A DNA stretch of 64,000 bases from contig OX344764.1 of NCBI GenBank assembly GCA_947034895.1, forward strand, positions 50,139,348 through 50,203,347. The letters run 5' to 3'. The DNA is from Rhytidiadelphus loreus (taxonomy: Eukaryota; Streptophyta; Bryopsida; Hypnales; Hylocomiaceae). Positions 33,951 to 46,368 of the stretch are shown piece by piece; positions within the stretch are counted from its first letter, which is position 1; every line of letters starts with the position of its first letter. Under the pieces are notes generated by a model. The model saw only the letters and a program-made list of their open reading frames with translations, was not told where the DNA came from and ran no database searches. The position numbers and the translations under genes are program-made.

Positions 33951-35532
33951 TTTTGGCATTGAGTTTAAAATTCAAAAGTTATAGCTTGGATAAAAATCAA
34001 TTTGGCAAAACGCTACCAAAATCAATTGTTTGATCTTTCTTGCAATCACCATGCTATGACTCCAAATTCATGGAAAAAACAAAAAACTTTGTTATGGAGG
34101 AAGAATGAGTTGCTTCTTATCCTCTACCTTATCCACCTAAGCAAGTGGATTTCAATCCCATACTAAACCATATGGAACACATTTCATCCATTGGCCATTC
34201 TTTTCTCTCCAAAACTCTATTCATATTTCCTAAATTGTAAAATTAGAATCCTTCAAAATTCAAAAGAAAGGCAAAAGAAGCTTCACATTTCATTTCACAA
34301 CTTATTCAAAGCTAAATAAAACACGGAACTATTTCAAAAAAAGAAAAGAAAAACAGAAAATAGGACTACACGATGAATAAAGGGAGGTGACAAAAGCCTC
34401 ATAAAAGCAAAATTAGCCGCCATGTTGTGAACTTGGTTGGCTAGTTAAGTTTCTTTTGTTGAGTTTTGTTGGACTCACTAAGTGGCACATATAGCTCATG
34501 ACTTAGCATTGTTAGCAAGATAAGTTAATAAGCTCTATTATTGAACTAAATCATGTTTTTTACCATGACTCCTCCCTTTCTCCCTATTAATTTTTTCTTT
34601 GAAAGAACATAGATTGAAGACAATTTGAGGTATTGTATAAAGTGTCTATTTGATTGGTAAAAGGTTTTAAGGAACTTCTTATGATTCCACAACAAAGAGA
34701 AGTTTCTTGAAAAATTTAAATAACTTCTTGGAAAGAACTCATGAAAGATAAATTTGAGGGACAAGTTTCTTAAAAATATTTCCACATTTTTTTGGAATCT
34801 TGAGGATACCATAGCTTCCTAATATCTTGGACAATTTTTTGGCCTAATAATTAATTAAAGTGCAAAAAATAGTTAGGCAATCCAAAAATAAATACATTAA
34901 CATCAAAAAATTTCAAAGTATAATTAAAAAAAGTTAAGCATTCATCCAAGTTATTTTTACAATTTTTAAATGTTTGTTTCTACTTCTAGGTTCTACTTTC
35001 ATCTAAAGCAACCACATTTACCTAAGCCCTTGTCTTGACTTACAAACCCTAAATTCTCTACCTTATGTTCAAGATGTTTTATTTTAATTTTTTTAATTTT
35101 CTATGAAGTGCCAAAATGGTGATATAAAATGTTATAGTAGTGCTCCAAATTTCAACATTCATACACCTATTGAATAGGAAATATCACACTAGCACATATC
35201 AAATGTCCATAATTTTGTTTTCATCCACAATCTAGCGATTTCATCTAAGGTTTTTTTAAATTTGAAGTTTTTTAGCAAACAACTTTACAAATCGTTTTCA
35301 TTTTTTCTAGTACAATCTGGCATCAAAAAGCCCCTCCAAAAGCCATGGTATCAAGGTTTTGTTAAGTGTTAGGGTTTATTGTGGGTATGAGAGATATGCT
35401 TTGTTTGTGAAAGATTGTGCTTTAGAATGGTCAAAATGGCAAAGCAAAAAACTTTGCAATGTAGATTTAAACTTATTGACAAAGCATGCTAGATTGTGTA
35501 GGGCAAGTTGAATTTGTATGCATTAGGCAATC

Positions 35533-35592
<60 letters not shown>

Positions 35593-35655
35593 GAAAAAAC
35601 TAGGTCAATAAATTGTTAATTTCTTAAACAAGCTTCTAAGAAGTGATGATAGGGT
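33951..35655. other. AT-rich intergenic DNA with TA microsatellite
   Basis: No gene is seen. A pure (AT)n tract fills about 35537-35589. No element borders are identified. Confidence 0.5.
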
Positions 35656-35877
35656 CACTAGAAGAAACTTGTTTTCTTTTTGACAAGCCCGGATTTTTTT
35701 GGAATGGATTTTTTATATATCTATATTGACATTTAGTTTTTTTCTAATGTATTTCATGGTATTCATTGAATGATATTGTTAACATAAAAACAGCTATTAA
35801 ATGTCAACATAGATGTCAAAAAATATCCATTCTAAAAAATCCAAGATAGTCACCTAAAATGCAAGTTTCCTATAGTG
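35656..35877. mobile_element. 222-bp CACTA-type MITE
   Basis: The left end CACTAGAAGAAACTTG and the inverted right end CACTATAGGAAACTTG match at 14 of 16 positions. A 3-bp target duplication GGT flanks it (35653-35655 and 35878-35880), as expected for CACTA transposons. The interior folds back on itself (GGATTTTTTGGAATGG-like against CCATTCTAAAAAATCC), so almost the whole element is a hairpin. It has no coding capacity. Confidence 0.8.
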
Positions 35878-35880
35878 GGT

Positions 35881-36639
35881 GTTAGGGGACGAAAACTTGA
35901 GGGACAAGTTTAAAGAGATGGAGTGCAAACTTTGTACTTCTAACAAATGGAATATGCCACAAATTCTTCACTCAAATTTATAATTGGATGAAAATTTCTA
36001 AAAAGCTTCTAAGAACATTTTCTATTACTATATATCAATTTTAGGAGCAATTTGAATTGTTTGTGATTATATACAATGAGCTTTAGCCGAGAGAGTATAG
36101 AAATGTGAAGATGTGGGACTATGGAAGAATCACAAATCAAGTTGGTTAGAACATGATGGTTCTAAAATCTAATCTAGAATTGTTGAAATTACATGCATAT
36201 GGTTCTAGTGCAAGCTCATTTGCATGCAAAATTTGGATCAAATAATTGTACTAATTGATAATCCTTAAAGTAAACTATAAATTTGTCTACTATCAACCAT
36301 TTTTGTTTATTTTTTGGCCTCAAAGAGAAGAGAGAAGTTTGAATTTGAATGGGAGAGATTACTATTGTATAATCTTCAATTTAGTTATTCAAATTGAAAA
36401 TACTACGTATGGCTTTCAACAATATTGCATTCAATTTATTTTCATTTGAAATTCAATATACATTCCTAAGAGATCATATGATTGAATTTTCTACTAAAGC
36501 CTTCCATTTCATGCAAGGATCTATCTAAGTTTGTAAAAAGATCATTGCTTTGAAAAGGCAATACATTTGTACAAGGTTTGTTTAAAAATTTTCTTCATGT
36601 CGTTTTTGAATCGAATTTTGTGCAAGAAGACATAAACGG
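35881..36639. other. AT-rich intergenic DNA
   Basis: I see no gene, RNA or recognisable element. Confidence 0.4.
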
Positions 36640-36727
36640 TGTTTCAATTGAACTATGTTTAACTTAGTTTGCAATTGAACTAGCTTTGAGAATTTTTATC
36701 TCCATTTGTGGTAGCATTTCTATTCAA
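36640..36727. repeat. Left fragment of ~117-bp satellite interrupted by piggyBac
   Basis: The text TAGTTTGCAATTGAACTAGC followed by CATTTGTGGTAGCATTTCTA is repeated on the far side of the piggyBac element in units at about 42226-42340 and 42341-42457. The element therefore landed inside a short satellite array. Confidence 0.75.
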
Positions 36728-36731
36728 TTAA

Positions 36732-39700
36732 CCCTTGAACGACCATCGGGCTCTGCACTTACGGAACCGTATACCATGTCTACGGTGAGTCCCAAATTTC
36801 AAGAAGTGCCTTCTCGGTGTCGACCTGAGATTCCAGCCGTTCCGATTACCTTTGTGTAACGAACTTGTAGCGTGGAAATTTTTGTGAGGCTTGGAACTCA
36901 TGCAATTGGGGAAAGCTCTGTAGATTATACTGCAATGTACACGGCATGGGTCGAGGTTCACCAGTTCTTGCTTTTTCTGAAATTGTGCAGGATTCCAGCG
37001 ACCAATCGCTCCGGTGGATGGCCACGCTTTGCTCCGTCGCAGCTGAAGAAAAAATCATAAATAGAATTTACCAGTGGATTTGCACCACGCAAATTCGTAC
37101 GGCTGTATGCACAGGGACTGGGTCGCCCGGAAATGCAAAGGGTTCAGAGAGGAATACGGCATGCTGGCGAGTGACGGAGCAGCGGTTGCCTGTTTCTTGT
37201 GTGGCCACGTTGGCGTCTGGCAGAGGGAAACCATGGCGGGTAAATAACGACCTCATCAGTGAAATCCCCGTCATCAAGTTTCATGGCAAAGGGACAAGAG
37301 TAACTGCCATTTCCAGCCACACAACACGACTGTTGTAACTTCTATTTCCCAAAACACTCCAAAACAAGTTCAATTCCGAAAACATGAAAGACCCATTCAC
37401 TTGCCAATCAAAATGAACATGAAATTCACATAAGCAAAAATTGTCACAATCGCTACTCAATGTGACGTTACATGCCGAAATCCGCAACAAGTTCATGGAA
37501 TTCCTACAAGCTTGGTAGTAGCCACACACGGCCATACCGCATTGAAAGAACTCTACCTGAAAATTACGAAGCTAATGCAAATTGGAACAGCTACCAAATC
37601 GGAGCACCGTTATTGTGTGAGTTACCAATGCCACCGTTCTTCTACATCCTGCAGTAGCCTTCGCTGCCATATCCAAAAAAGGTCTCCCAGCTCGCAGGCC
37701 AAGGTCGAACCGTAATGCCGATCAGGATCTACAGCGGATTAGGGCTCCAAACATACCCAACGCTCCTGCCTCCAACTTCCGCCAACTGCCTCCTCAATTT
37801 GCACGCCCTCCTGTTTGCATATTGGAATGGTATCCACGCTGGGTGTGGAAAGCCCTGAAGCAAGCACCTTCGCAACAAAACATCCCAGCACAGCCAGGAC
37901 ACATTCTTCGTGTCCGCCGGTTGCATACCACACACCTGCGACGTAGTACAGGGTGGCCGGTACTGATGTGCAACCCTCCTGCAACCAAGTTCCGTATTGG
38001 TCCACGAATGTGACCACCGGCCATCCTGGGCCTAATGAGATCCTCCGCCACACCATAATGCCACGAAAGTCGGGATAAAACAGGAAGGCCCAACAGGCGG
38101 CGATCACATGCATACAATATATAAGCATTCAACAACTGTGAATCCAAAACAAACATCATGATGCGGTGCCACCACTTGTGGGAGTGCAACTGTGTACTAT
38201 ATTCTTGGTGCTGTTGATCCACGAGATCAACGCCTCGCATCCCCGCCTGGTACTGTAGGAGAATGGGGGAGGTGGGAAAGTCTATTCGCTCGCGACCCAC
38301 CCAACGTCCTGCATAAGAGTCCTCACCAATAGGGTCACAAGCTGTTGATAAAAGGAAGACCGGTTTGGAGTCCATCCAACAAATGGCTGCGATCTTACGG
38401 CTCCGGTACATCTTCACAACCAAGTGGCCACGCTCAGGTAATTCCGTGTTGGAGAAGCCCGCTAAACTTGTTGGAAACCCCTTCCTTGTCTTCCTACAAG
38501 TTCCTGTAGCCCAAAAGCCGCGCCTCATGAGCTCCATCAAGAGTCGAGGAGATGTGAAGAAATTGTCCGTAATAATGACATGGCCGCGCCCTTCAAGGCC
38601 AGTAATGGCCGTAAGAACTGCACCCTCGCCGACTGAATCACCCTCGTTGCGTGCCTCATCTGCCCCAAGGTAAACAATAATGTTTGAGACATATCTGCAA
38701 AAACAAATAGTATTAGTTACAAATGGTTCATTTACATTTTGATTCTACAATTCAGACAACAAGATGTAATCATGAAGAATTCAATTGTTGACAATATAGC
38801 ATGTCAAATATTCTTACCTGCTCTCAGAGTTAGCTAATGCCCAAACCTTGACACCAAACTTGACTGGCTTGGACTTCATGTACTGGCGTATGCTGCAGAA
38901 GCGCCCCTTGTACGGGATCATTATCTCATCAACCGTGAGAACCCGCTCATTGTTGTAAAGAGCTTGAGAACGTGACGCAAAATCTTCACACAACCAACGA
39001 ACTTTCGCCAACTTGTCGTAGGCAGGATTGGAGCGGTCATTCAGTAGCCCCTCGTTATTCACTAAGTGCAAACAACGGATGATTGCCTCAAAGCGTGTGC
39101 GTGTCATTGCCTCCGAGATGAGGGGACAATTATAAAAAGGCCTTCGATCCCAGTAACAACGGACATGGGGGAATTCCTTGAGCCCCATGAGCATCAGAAT
39201 TCCAAACCATATCAACAGTTCCTGCGAATCTATTGGTGTCTAGTCCGCTCGTCCGTTGGTGAGTGCAGGGTTCATCTGCGAGGGTTGTGCCGCATACCTA
39301 CAGACAACAATATAACACATGTAAATTACTTTTGTATTGCCGCATTGGTGGCCGTGAACAGCCTCCACTGCATCTACACAAGCCAGGGAAGATCAGAAAG
39401 AGCTTGAGACAGGAAACCATAGAAATTGCACAAACCTGGAACCACAGAACCCGCCCCTATTGTGCAAAAGCAAGAATGCCGCCCACTGTTTGCAACAACG
39501 ATGAGCAGAGGACTAAACAAATAACCCGAAATTGAAATTGACCGAAATGAGAAGCGTAGCACTCGCACCTGTTGGGAAAAGCAGGAATACAGACAACGAT
39601 TGCAACAAGGACCTCGGGAACTGAACCTACTTCACCGAAATGGAAATTGACAGGCATGCCTGAAGAGTCCAATTTTGAAACTGCATCACATTGGACCAAA

Positions 39701-42221
39701 AAAAACATACCTATTCGTCTCCAACATGACCCTTTCGAGAGTGGATGCTGGCCAATAGCGAAGGAAATAATCCATTGGGCGGCTGGCAACCACTGATGTC
39801 GGTCCGGGAATGGGGCCTGAGAAGTTATCCGTGTTCTGCAACAAAGTTACAGCTTGCTCCTGCCATTGATCATCGGCGAAGATCTGCTCAAAAGGCCAGT
39901 TGGAGACGTCTTCGCCTTCGGTGTACAGTCCCAGCTCGTGCAAAGGATACTCCGGGAAGTCACCTCCGTCCTCGCCTTCGGTTGCTTCACTGGTCGCATT
40001 TTCGTCGGAGAAGTCTGCGTACTCTCCCACCCAATCAGGGTCATCGCCAGAGTCTTCTATAGGATGTGGCTGAGAGGGCCCTGCGAGATCTTCCGAGGAG
40101 CCATTCGTTGTGCTGAAAAGCACTCGCTGGATGTCGCTGAATGGCCTCTGAGCGCTCAATTGTGTCTCACTAACACGAACTGATCTCTCTCCAATGCCCC
40201 TGCCAAAGTCCACAAGGAACATGGGCGATCCAGTAATGTGATGGTAAAAGCGGGAAGTAACAACTCCATAAACTCCGTCAGGGTCGCAAATGAGCCCTGG
40301 GTCAAGGTCCAGTGTAGCGGGCAACACCGAGACGCGCAGCGTTTGAGGAAGGTCACCATCATCCAGAACGTGATGTTCGCTTGGTGAGAAGACTGGGTCC
40401 GGAACAAGATTTGTTGCAGGACTAACTCCTGGGATAAATAAGCATTGTACTGTTGGTGCAAGCACTGTCGGATTCTTATGCCGCTCTGACCGTCGCGGTG
40501 TCAATTGTGTTCGAGAAAAAGGTTCCTCGGTGTCCGGAGCGTTGCGTCGTACTTGCTCTTGATCTCCTGCTACTTCTGGTGCCGCATTGGTCAGCGCCCC
40601 ACGAGGTCGCAAGCAAATTGGACTTCGCTGCTTCACTTCAATTTCCGGCGGTTGCCAACCATGCGGCGCCACCGACTTCCGTTGTCTTGTTGCTTTTGTG
40701 TCCTGGATTCGCTTCTGACCCCCACGCGCTCCACGATGGCCTGAGCCGCGTCCCACCCTCGCACGACGTCCTTGCAAGGCTTCCTGCGCGGCTTCATCCT
40801 CCAACCGCCTCGTCACCCCGCCTTCTCCTCTTCGTCCCCAACTGAGTTTCCCATGCAGCTTTTCCAATAGCTGCTTCCGCGTCAAGATGACATTCGGAGG
40901 ATCCCGGGGCATTGGCGATGGTTGCGGGGTAGGCCCGGGATGGAATACGAACATGCCCGACGCTCTGCCCGCAATTGGGGTTGTTCGCTCCCAAGTATAC
41001 GATGTCGGGCTCTGCGGTGGCGTGACAGGACTGTCTTGGCTGCCGAGTGGTGGACCATCCCCGATGGTCGGGACCAGATTCACCGTCGGGTTTGCAGCTT
41101 GAATCGGCGACAGTAGGAGTTCCGAGTCGTGGAGAGTTTGATTCCCTTTCGGCGTCGTGACCCACGGGAAGGGTACACTCCCCTCCGCTTCCACGACCAA
41201 ATTGATCGGGCTGGCTGCTGCTGAAATCCCCGTTGGTGCTTCCTGCGGCTGACGATGCAACGGCCGCTTCCTGGCCTCCGACCGCAACCTCGCCATGTGG
41301 GCCAATTTGCGGCTCCGGGAATAGAATTTCCTTGATGATGCGATTGACGTCTGGCCCGAAGCCCTCCGGGTGGTTCTCTTCTCGCCGCTTCGTCCACTTG
41401 AGGACGTGCTGAACGTGCCGCCGAAATAAGAAGCGCAGCCACTGATACTCTTCCGTGCCTGGTTTCCTGTGAGTACGTGGAGGGAGAGGAATCCTTTGCA
41501 TCCAGCTCGCATTAAGGAGTGCTACAATTTGAGATTCCTGTCGTGAATTCGCACCACGCAATTGTGCCCACTGCCTGAAAACCACCGCCTCTTCTTGTAA
41601 GTGCGGAGGAGCGGCTGGCAGTTGCATTGTTGCAACAAGATTGGTACGTGTATCTCCCCCACTACACACCTCCTGCTGTTGATGAAACAACCCTGCACAA
41701 TTCGAAATGAACAATGGCACCATCACGATCCCACTATGTCGAGCCCCAGTAACACCTCTCATCACTTTGTCCTGCGAATTGGTACCCCACGACGCGCGTT
41801 GATAAAAATTGGCACCGTGCAGTCCCCACCGTGACACCCAAACGGTGCTCATTCTCTGGCGAGGTGAAGCTCCACTCTCACCGAATCCAAGGGCCCTTTT
41901 CTCCCGCCTAAACCCAACGTCTCCAACGTCTCCCGCGTCCTTGGTCCAGCGCACATCGCCACGTCCGAAAATGTCGACCCGTGCCTTCCCCGGGTACTAT
42001 ACAATACGTATCTCTTGTTGTTTCATATCCCTCATCACGTATTCTGGCGTGCAGGCAACGCACTTCGAAGTATCCTCCGTCGCAGCACATCGCGATCGAC
42101 GCCTATCGACCCCTGCTCCAACTTTGCTTCGTATTTGAAACCCTAAATCCAGCGCCTCCAGTTTCAAATACGTGAAACAATCGTAGATACGGCCACAGAG
42201 GGCCTTCGTGACGTTCAGGGG
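36732..42221 (-). mobile_element. piggyBac transposon, near-complete, 5490 bp
   Basis: TTAA flanks both ends (36728-36731 and 42222-42225). The termini are CCCTTGAACGACC and, inverted, CCCCTGAACGTCA (10-11 of 13 matches, depending on alignment). It encodes a piggyBac transposase on the minus strand. Base composition changes abruptly at both ends: the element is GC-rich, particularly 37700-42100, in AT-rich flanks. A subterminal inverted pair CGTATTTGAAAC / GTTTCAAATACG (42130-42141, 42161-42172) lies near the right end and could be a transposase-binding structure. The 36732-37793 part is the untranslated 3' side. piggyBac elements are common in animals, and as far as I know seldom described in land plants. 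Confidence 0.93.
37794..41627 (-). pseudogene. piggyBac transposase, three exons, one in-frame stop
   Basis: Exons by splice sites: exon 1 from about 41627 to 39711 (ending ETNR), exon 2 39297-38818, exon 3 38694-37794; both junctions keep phase. The DDE domain starts at FLRYWPASTLERVMLETNR|Y. The catalytic acidic residues are present: VDEIMIPYKGR in exon 2, ITDNFFTSPRLL and MRGVDLVDQ in exon 3. A C-terminal cysteine-rich zinc domain (CVVC, CPGC, CC, C and H residues near 37860-37950) is intact. Exon 2 has a TAG at 39240-39242 (minus strand) in a conserved stretch. The N-terminal ~600 residues are unusual, Pro/Gly/Ser-rich and acidic (EATEGEDGGDF); two overlapping frames (to 40794 and from 41512) are open there, so one frameshift somewhere around 41100-41300 is likely. 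The transposase cuts and pastes at TTAA. Confidence 0.88.
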
Positions 42222-42225
42222 TTAA

Positions 42226-42560
42226 ACCATGTGCACTGTTTTTTCCATTCTTGTTTAGCTTTGCAGTTTCTAGCTTAATTTGCAATTGAACTAGCTATGA
42301 GCATTTTTGTTTGCATTTGTGGTAGCATTTCTATTTAGTTGAACCATGTGCTCTCTGCTTCCCATTCTCATTTAGCATTGCAGTTTTCAACGTAGTTTGC
42401 AATTGAACTAGTTGTGCGCATTTTTGTCTGCATTTGTAGAAGCATTGCTATTTTATTCACTATGTGCATTCTTCTTTCCAATCTCATTTAGCGTTGCAAT
42501 TCAATTGTGTTATACAAATTATTTTCTTTATTCTTGTTTAGCATTGTAGTTTTCAAGATT
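42226..42560. repeat. ~117-bp satellite units right of the piggyBac element
   Basis: Two full units (about 42226-42340 and 42341-42457) and a diverged third share CATGTGC...TTAGC(A)TTGCAGTTT...TTTGCAATTGAACTAG...TTTGTNTGCATTTGT. They continue the array cut by the insertion. Confidence 0.75.
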
Positions 42561-44645
42561 GTCAAGACGTCTAGCATCCATGGATGCTAGGCTCTCATAT
42601 GTATTGTGACATTCAAATTTTTGAAATTTACAAAGAGTGATAAGTTTTCTCACCCATCCACAATGATTGTCTACCTTGATCGTGCCCATCTACGTCGTCG
42701 TCCACCAACCTGTCTGCCAAATCTGACGGCTACGACTTGACGGACCATTTGGCATTTGCCCCATCCGACGACTATACTAAGTCCGCCTAATCAAATGGCC
42801 AAGATGAGGCAAACGATTTGTTGTCCGCCAACATGTCCGTCACATTCGTTTACGTCATGTTAATTTCTTTTTAGAGTGGTTTTCTCCACCTTTAGGTTGA
42901 TGTTGATAAAGTCTTTGTCGCATAACCTTGTGATATTTACAATCTTTGTGAGGCAACTACCTTTCTGAAACAACCTTAGGTTTTGACTTTGACCTAATTG
43001 TATTTCCAAATTCAACGTTACTTAGCTCAAATTAATATATGACTACAAACGTACTTCAATGATAGCATATGTTATGATCACATTGCAAGTTGAGTCCTAC
43101 TTTGCTTGTCTCATCTAGCGAGTTTCTACAAGAAGCTTTGCCCAAGCTATAGGTGAGGTTTCTATCACTCAAATTTTTTTGGAGGGCTCTCAAGGAATCA
43201 GGTAAACTAAGTGTGAGGCACTTCTTCGTGATCTTGTTTGTGGTCATCATATCTACAACATTGGAAGTCGTTGAAGATTTTAGGGCAATTTCTTTAGATT
43301 TTAGGCTCTTTGGGGTATATCATATGGATTATCAATAGTTTTATCTTGAATTTAATATGAGACAGTGAATTTATTCTCCATTTATGCTTTGAAACAGGTT
43401 CTCTTCTTGGATAGGTCATTCATTGTTACGAGGTACCATTCAAGACATTGGCCATACGGTCTAGCAAATTCTTGAGCGTGTACCTAATTGTCTTTCAATT
43501 TTCTGTGGATTCAAATGTACTTTGAGCTAGCATCTTATCAACTTTGGGCTATTTTTTGTTATCATAATCTCTTTTTGATTTTTTATCTAGTTGATAGTTC
43601 AATTTCAATCATCTTCCGAAAGATTCTGGAGCTAATCTGACGTCAATGTGGGCTTGCTAGGTGGCAATAATCACTTCTTCCAACTTTCCACTACAAATTC
43701 CAACATTACAGGTTTGGGGTGCATTGTGTATGGGAAACAAACCGATATTGAAAATTAACATCAAGGTTGTTCTTCATCTCTTAAATTTTGCAGACTTAAA
43801 AAGATGATAAATTAACGTCATTAGTAAGTAGACTATTGAGGTATTATCAAATTAGCCTAGAACATTGTTATTTGCTTCTTGGCATAATATGGGGCCAACA
43901 CTATTTTTGTTTGTCCATGAATAAAGGTAGTAGATATATACAAGTTAATGTTGTCATGGAACAATTCATATGACTCTTGCATAAATGTGAGATGCCACTA
44001 ATTGATATGGACTTCATCAACTCCGACTATCTAGTTATGAAAAAACTTGTGTTAGAGGTCAATTTCCTGAAAATATGTATCATAAAAATACTATCTTAGT
44101 ATTAATAGGCAAGGTGTACATTTAAGGGAAATGGTGTAGACTTTCCTTCTCTAGATTTAAATTTTCTCTTTAAATTTTCTCAATGGTTTAGTTCCACCAT
44201 AAAGCAACCCTATGTAATTTGATCTTAACTTGTGAAGGCTAAAAGTCAAGAGACAATATGTTTGTAAATGCCTATAAGTTTTAAGTATCATGTTCCATAC
44301 ATTTTATTAGATTCAAGGTGAACATTCAATCAATATTATATATCTCTTAGTGTTTGCATTATAGCGTAGGTTATAGTGAAGGTGCAAGCTCATTTCTTAT
44401 CATAAGTATGCTAGGTATTATAGGTTCATTAGTTTCATGCAATGTATCATTTGCATTTATCGATATTGGATGATGTATAAGCAGGCCCCAAGCAACACTT
44501 TTCATAGGGAGCTCAGAGCTTGGTGAAAAGTTGGCAATGGAGAATTTGAAGGGTCACTTCAAGTTAGAGGATGTGGGCATTGGTTTGAAAATACTTGGCC
44601 TTGGCGTGCAAAATGTAAGTCACCAAGCTAGATTTAATTTCAATA
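42561..44645. other. Intergenic DNA with one perfect 20-bp palindrome
   Basis: No gene is seen. CTAGCATCCATGGATGCTAG at 42571-42590 is a perfect palindrome. The stretch 42660-42840 is richer in GC and repeats GACG/GTCCGCC-like words, but has no ORF. Confidence 0.5.
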
Positions 44646-44648
44646 TGC

Positions 44649-45849
44649 CACTATAAGAAATCACTATTTCTTTGGATGTGCCAAAAAACGTGGTGATATG
44701 TTTTTTCTAACTTCAAGCATATCACTATTGATGTCCAACAAAATCAGTTTGAAATGATATGGCAAAAGCATGCTAAAATTTGAGAAAATGTGCCATGTGG
44801 TACTCCATGTGGGTGGACCACATGGAATTTTCTTCATCCAACCAAGAGATGATGTGGGAGTTGACGTTGCACATGACATTACACTATCTAAGAAGATTAA
44901 TATTGTTTTGAATAATGTCAACTTAGACGTCAACAAGAATTTTGATATTGTTTTTGGTAACGTCAATTTAGACGTGTTTTGAGACATTTTCTAAGATGTC
45001 ATCTTTGACATCCAAAAACACCGTATAGAATAGGTCATACATCATACACAATACATTGTATAGAATACACCATGCATTGTACATTATACACAATATATAA
45101 TATACCATATTTGATATTTATATCGCATGGCTTGAAAAGACAATTATTGTGTGTTAATTGACATAAGAAGACATACTACGTATACAAGTGGGGTGGTAGG
45201 AGGCACGACAAAGCATATGGGATATGTAAATTTTCAGAATTTGCAAAGTTGTCAAAGTTGATGTTGCCAAAAAGATCTTAACATCTCAATTGATGTCTCA
45301 CTTGATATCACAAAAACATTTGGATGTCTCGGTTGATGTCTCGGTTGATGTCTCCATTGATGTCTAAAAAAACATTGTTCAAATTTTGAAATGGCATCAA
45401 TGTGTGCTAATGTGGCATGCCACTTCATCCTTGTTGGATGCCATGTCAATCAAATGCCACATCAGTTGGCACTTTTAAAATTTTAAAATTATTATTTTTT
45501 AAACATGCTGTGTGACTACTCTTCTCCTACATTTTACATGTGATCAAGGTTTAACCTCAATTCATAGTAACTTTCTCTAATTTACTTAGAGTTAAACCAA
45601 ACCTCCTTGCAAACGTGGCATTTCTATGTTTTTTTGGACGTTGTACAAAATGAAACTATATTTTTTTTAATATCTCCTAGAACATTACTATTACATAAGA
45701 CATCAACTCGTTCTATCCGTGACATCCAAACATTTTTTGAAACATCCAACACAATTCTATCTATCATGGCTACAATCCCATCTTTGTACTCATGTTTTGA
45801 AGAACATGCATGTTTGTTGTTAACATCTAAAAATGGGTTTCTTATAGTG
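44649..45849. mobile_element. CACTA-type non-autonomous element, 1.2 kb
   Basis: It begins CACTATAAGAAATCAC and ends with the exact inverse, TTTCTTATAGTG, a perfect 12-bp terminal repeat of the CACTA (En/Spm) type. The interior contains ten GATGTC/GACATC hexamers, including a run GGATGTCTC-GGTTGATGTCTC-GGTTGATGTCTC at about 45322-45355. Such arrays are typical of subterminal protein-binding sites in this superfamily. No ORF resembles a transposase. The flanking triplets (TGC, AGG) do not match, so the target duplication has decayed or the ends are slightly off. Confidence 0.7.
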
Positions 45850-46368
45850 AGGTGAGATCTACTACTTCTTGAAGAATCAAAACAGTTTGGATAAAGATGG
45901 TTCTCCATCAAGAGCCTAAAATTTATTCCCTTTCTACCACTTTGTAATACTAAGGAAGTTGTTGTATAATATAAATTTTGTACATGCTATGACTATTGCA
46001 AGTAGTACAAATAGTTCAGGATCTATTGGACTATGCTTCTGGTTGGTTTAAAGGAGACCAACAATGTTTTATTTTTTATTCTTGCACTTTCTTAATGGAT
46101 TGGCAAGATGGATTAAATGACTTAAGGTGTATTTGGAGATGTTTCAACTTCTCTAAGACATTAGAAGTTGAATAGCCTTTGCTATGAGTACTTTGATTTG
46201 ACATATACATACCATTTGGATTGATATTGGTACTTAAGAAGAAGCACTACTTGATTTAGATTTGGATACTTTACAATCTAGATCTATCAATCAAACTAAA
46301 TGTGAATGGAAAAATTAGTTTGAAGGAAAATTAGATTTGTGTCTTCATCCAAGGATGTATCAGATTTT
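45850..46368. other. AT-rich intergenic DNA
   Basis: I see no gene or clear element. Confidence 0.4.

Noticed and set aside
40453..40845. Plus-strand ORFs opposite the piggyBac N-terminal exon
   Set aside because: GC-rich DNA has few stops; the minus-strand reading joins to an unmistakable transposase.
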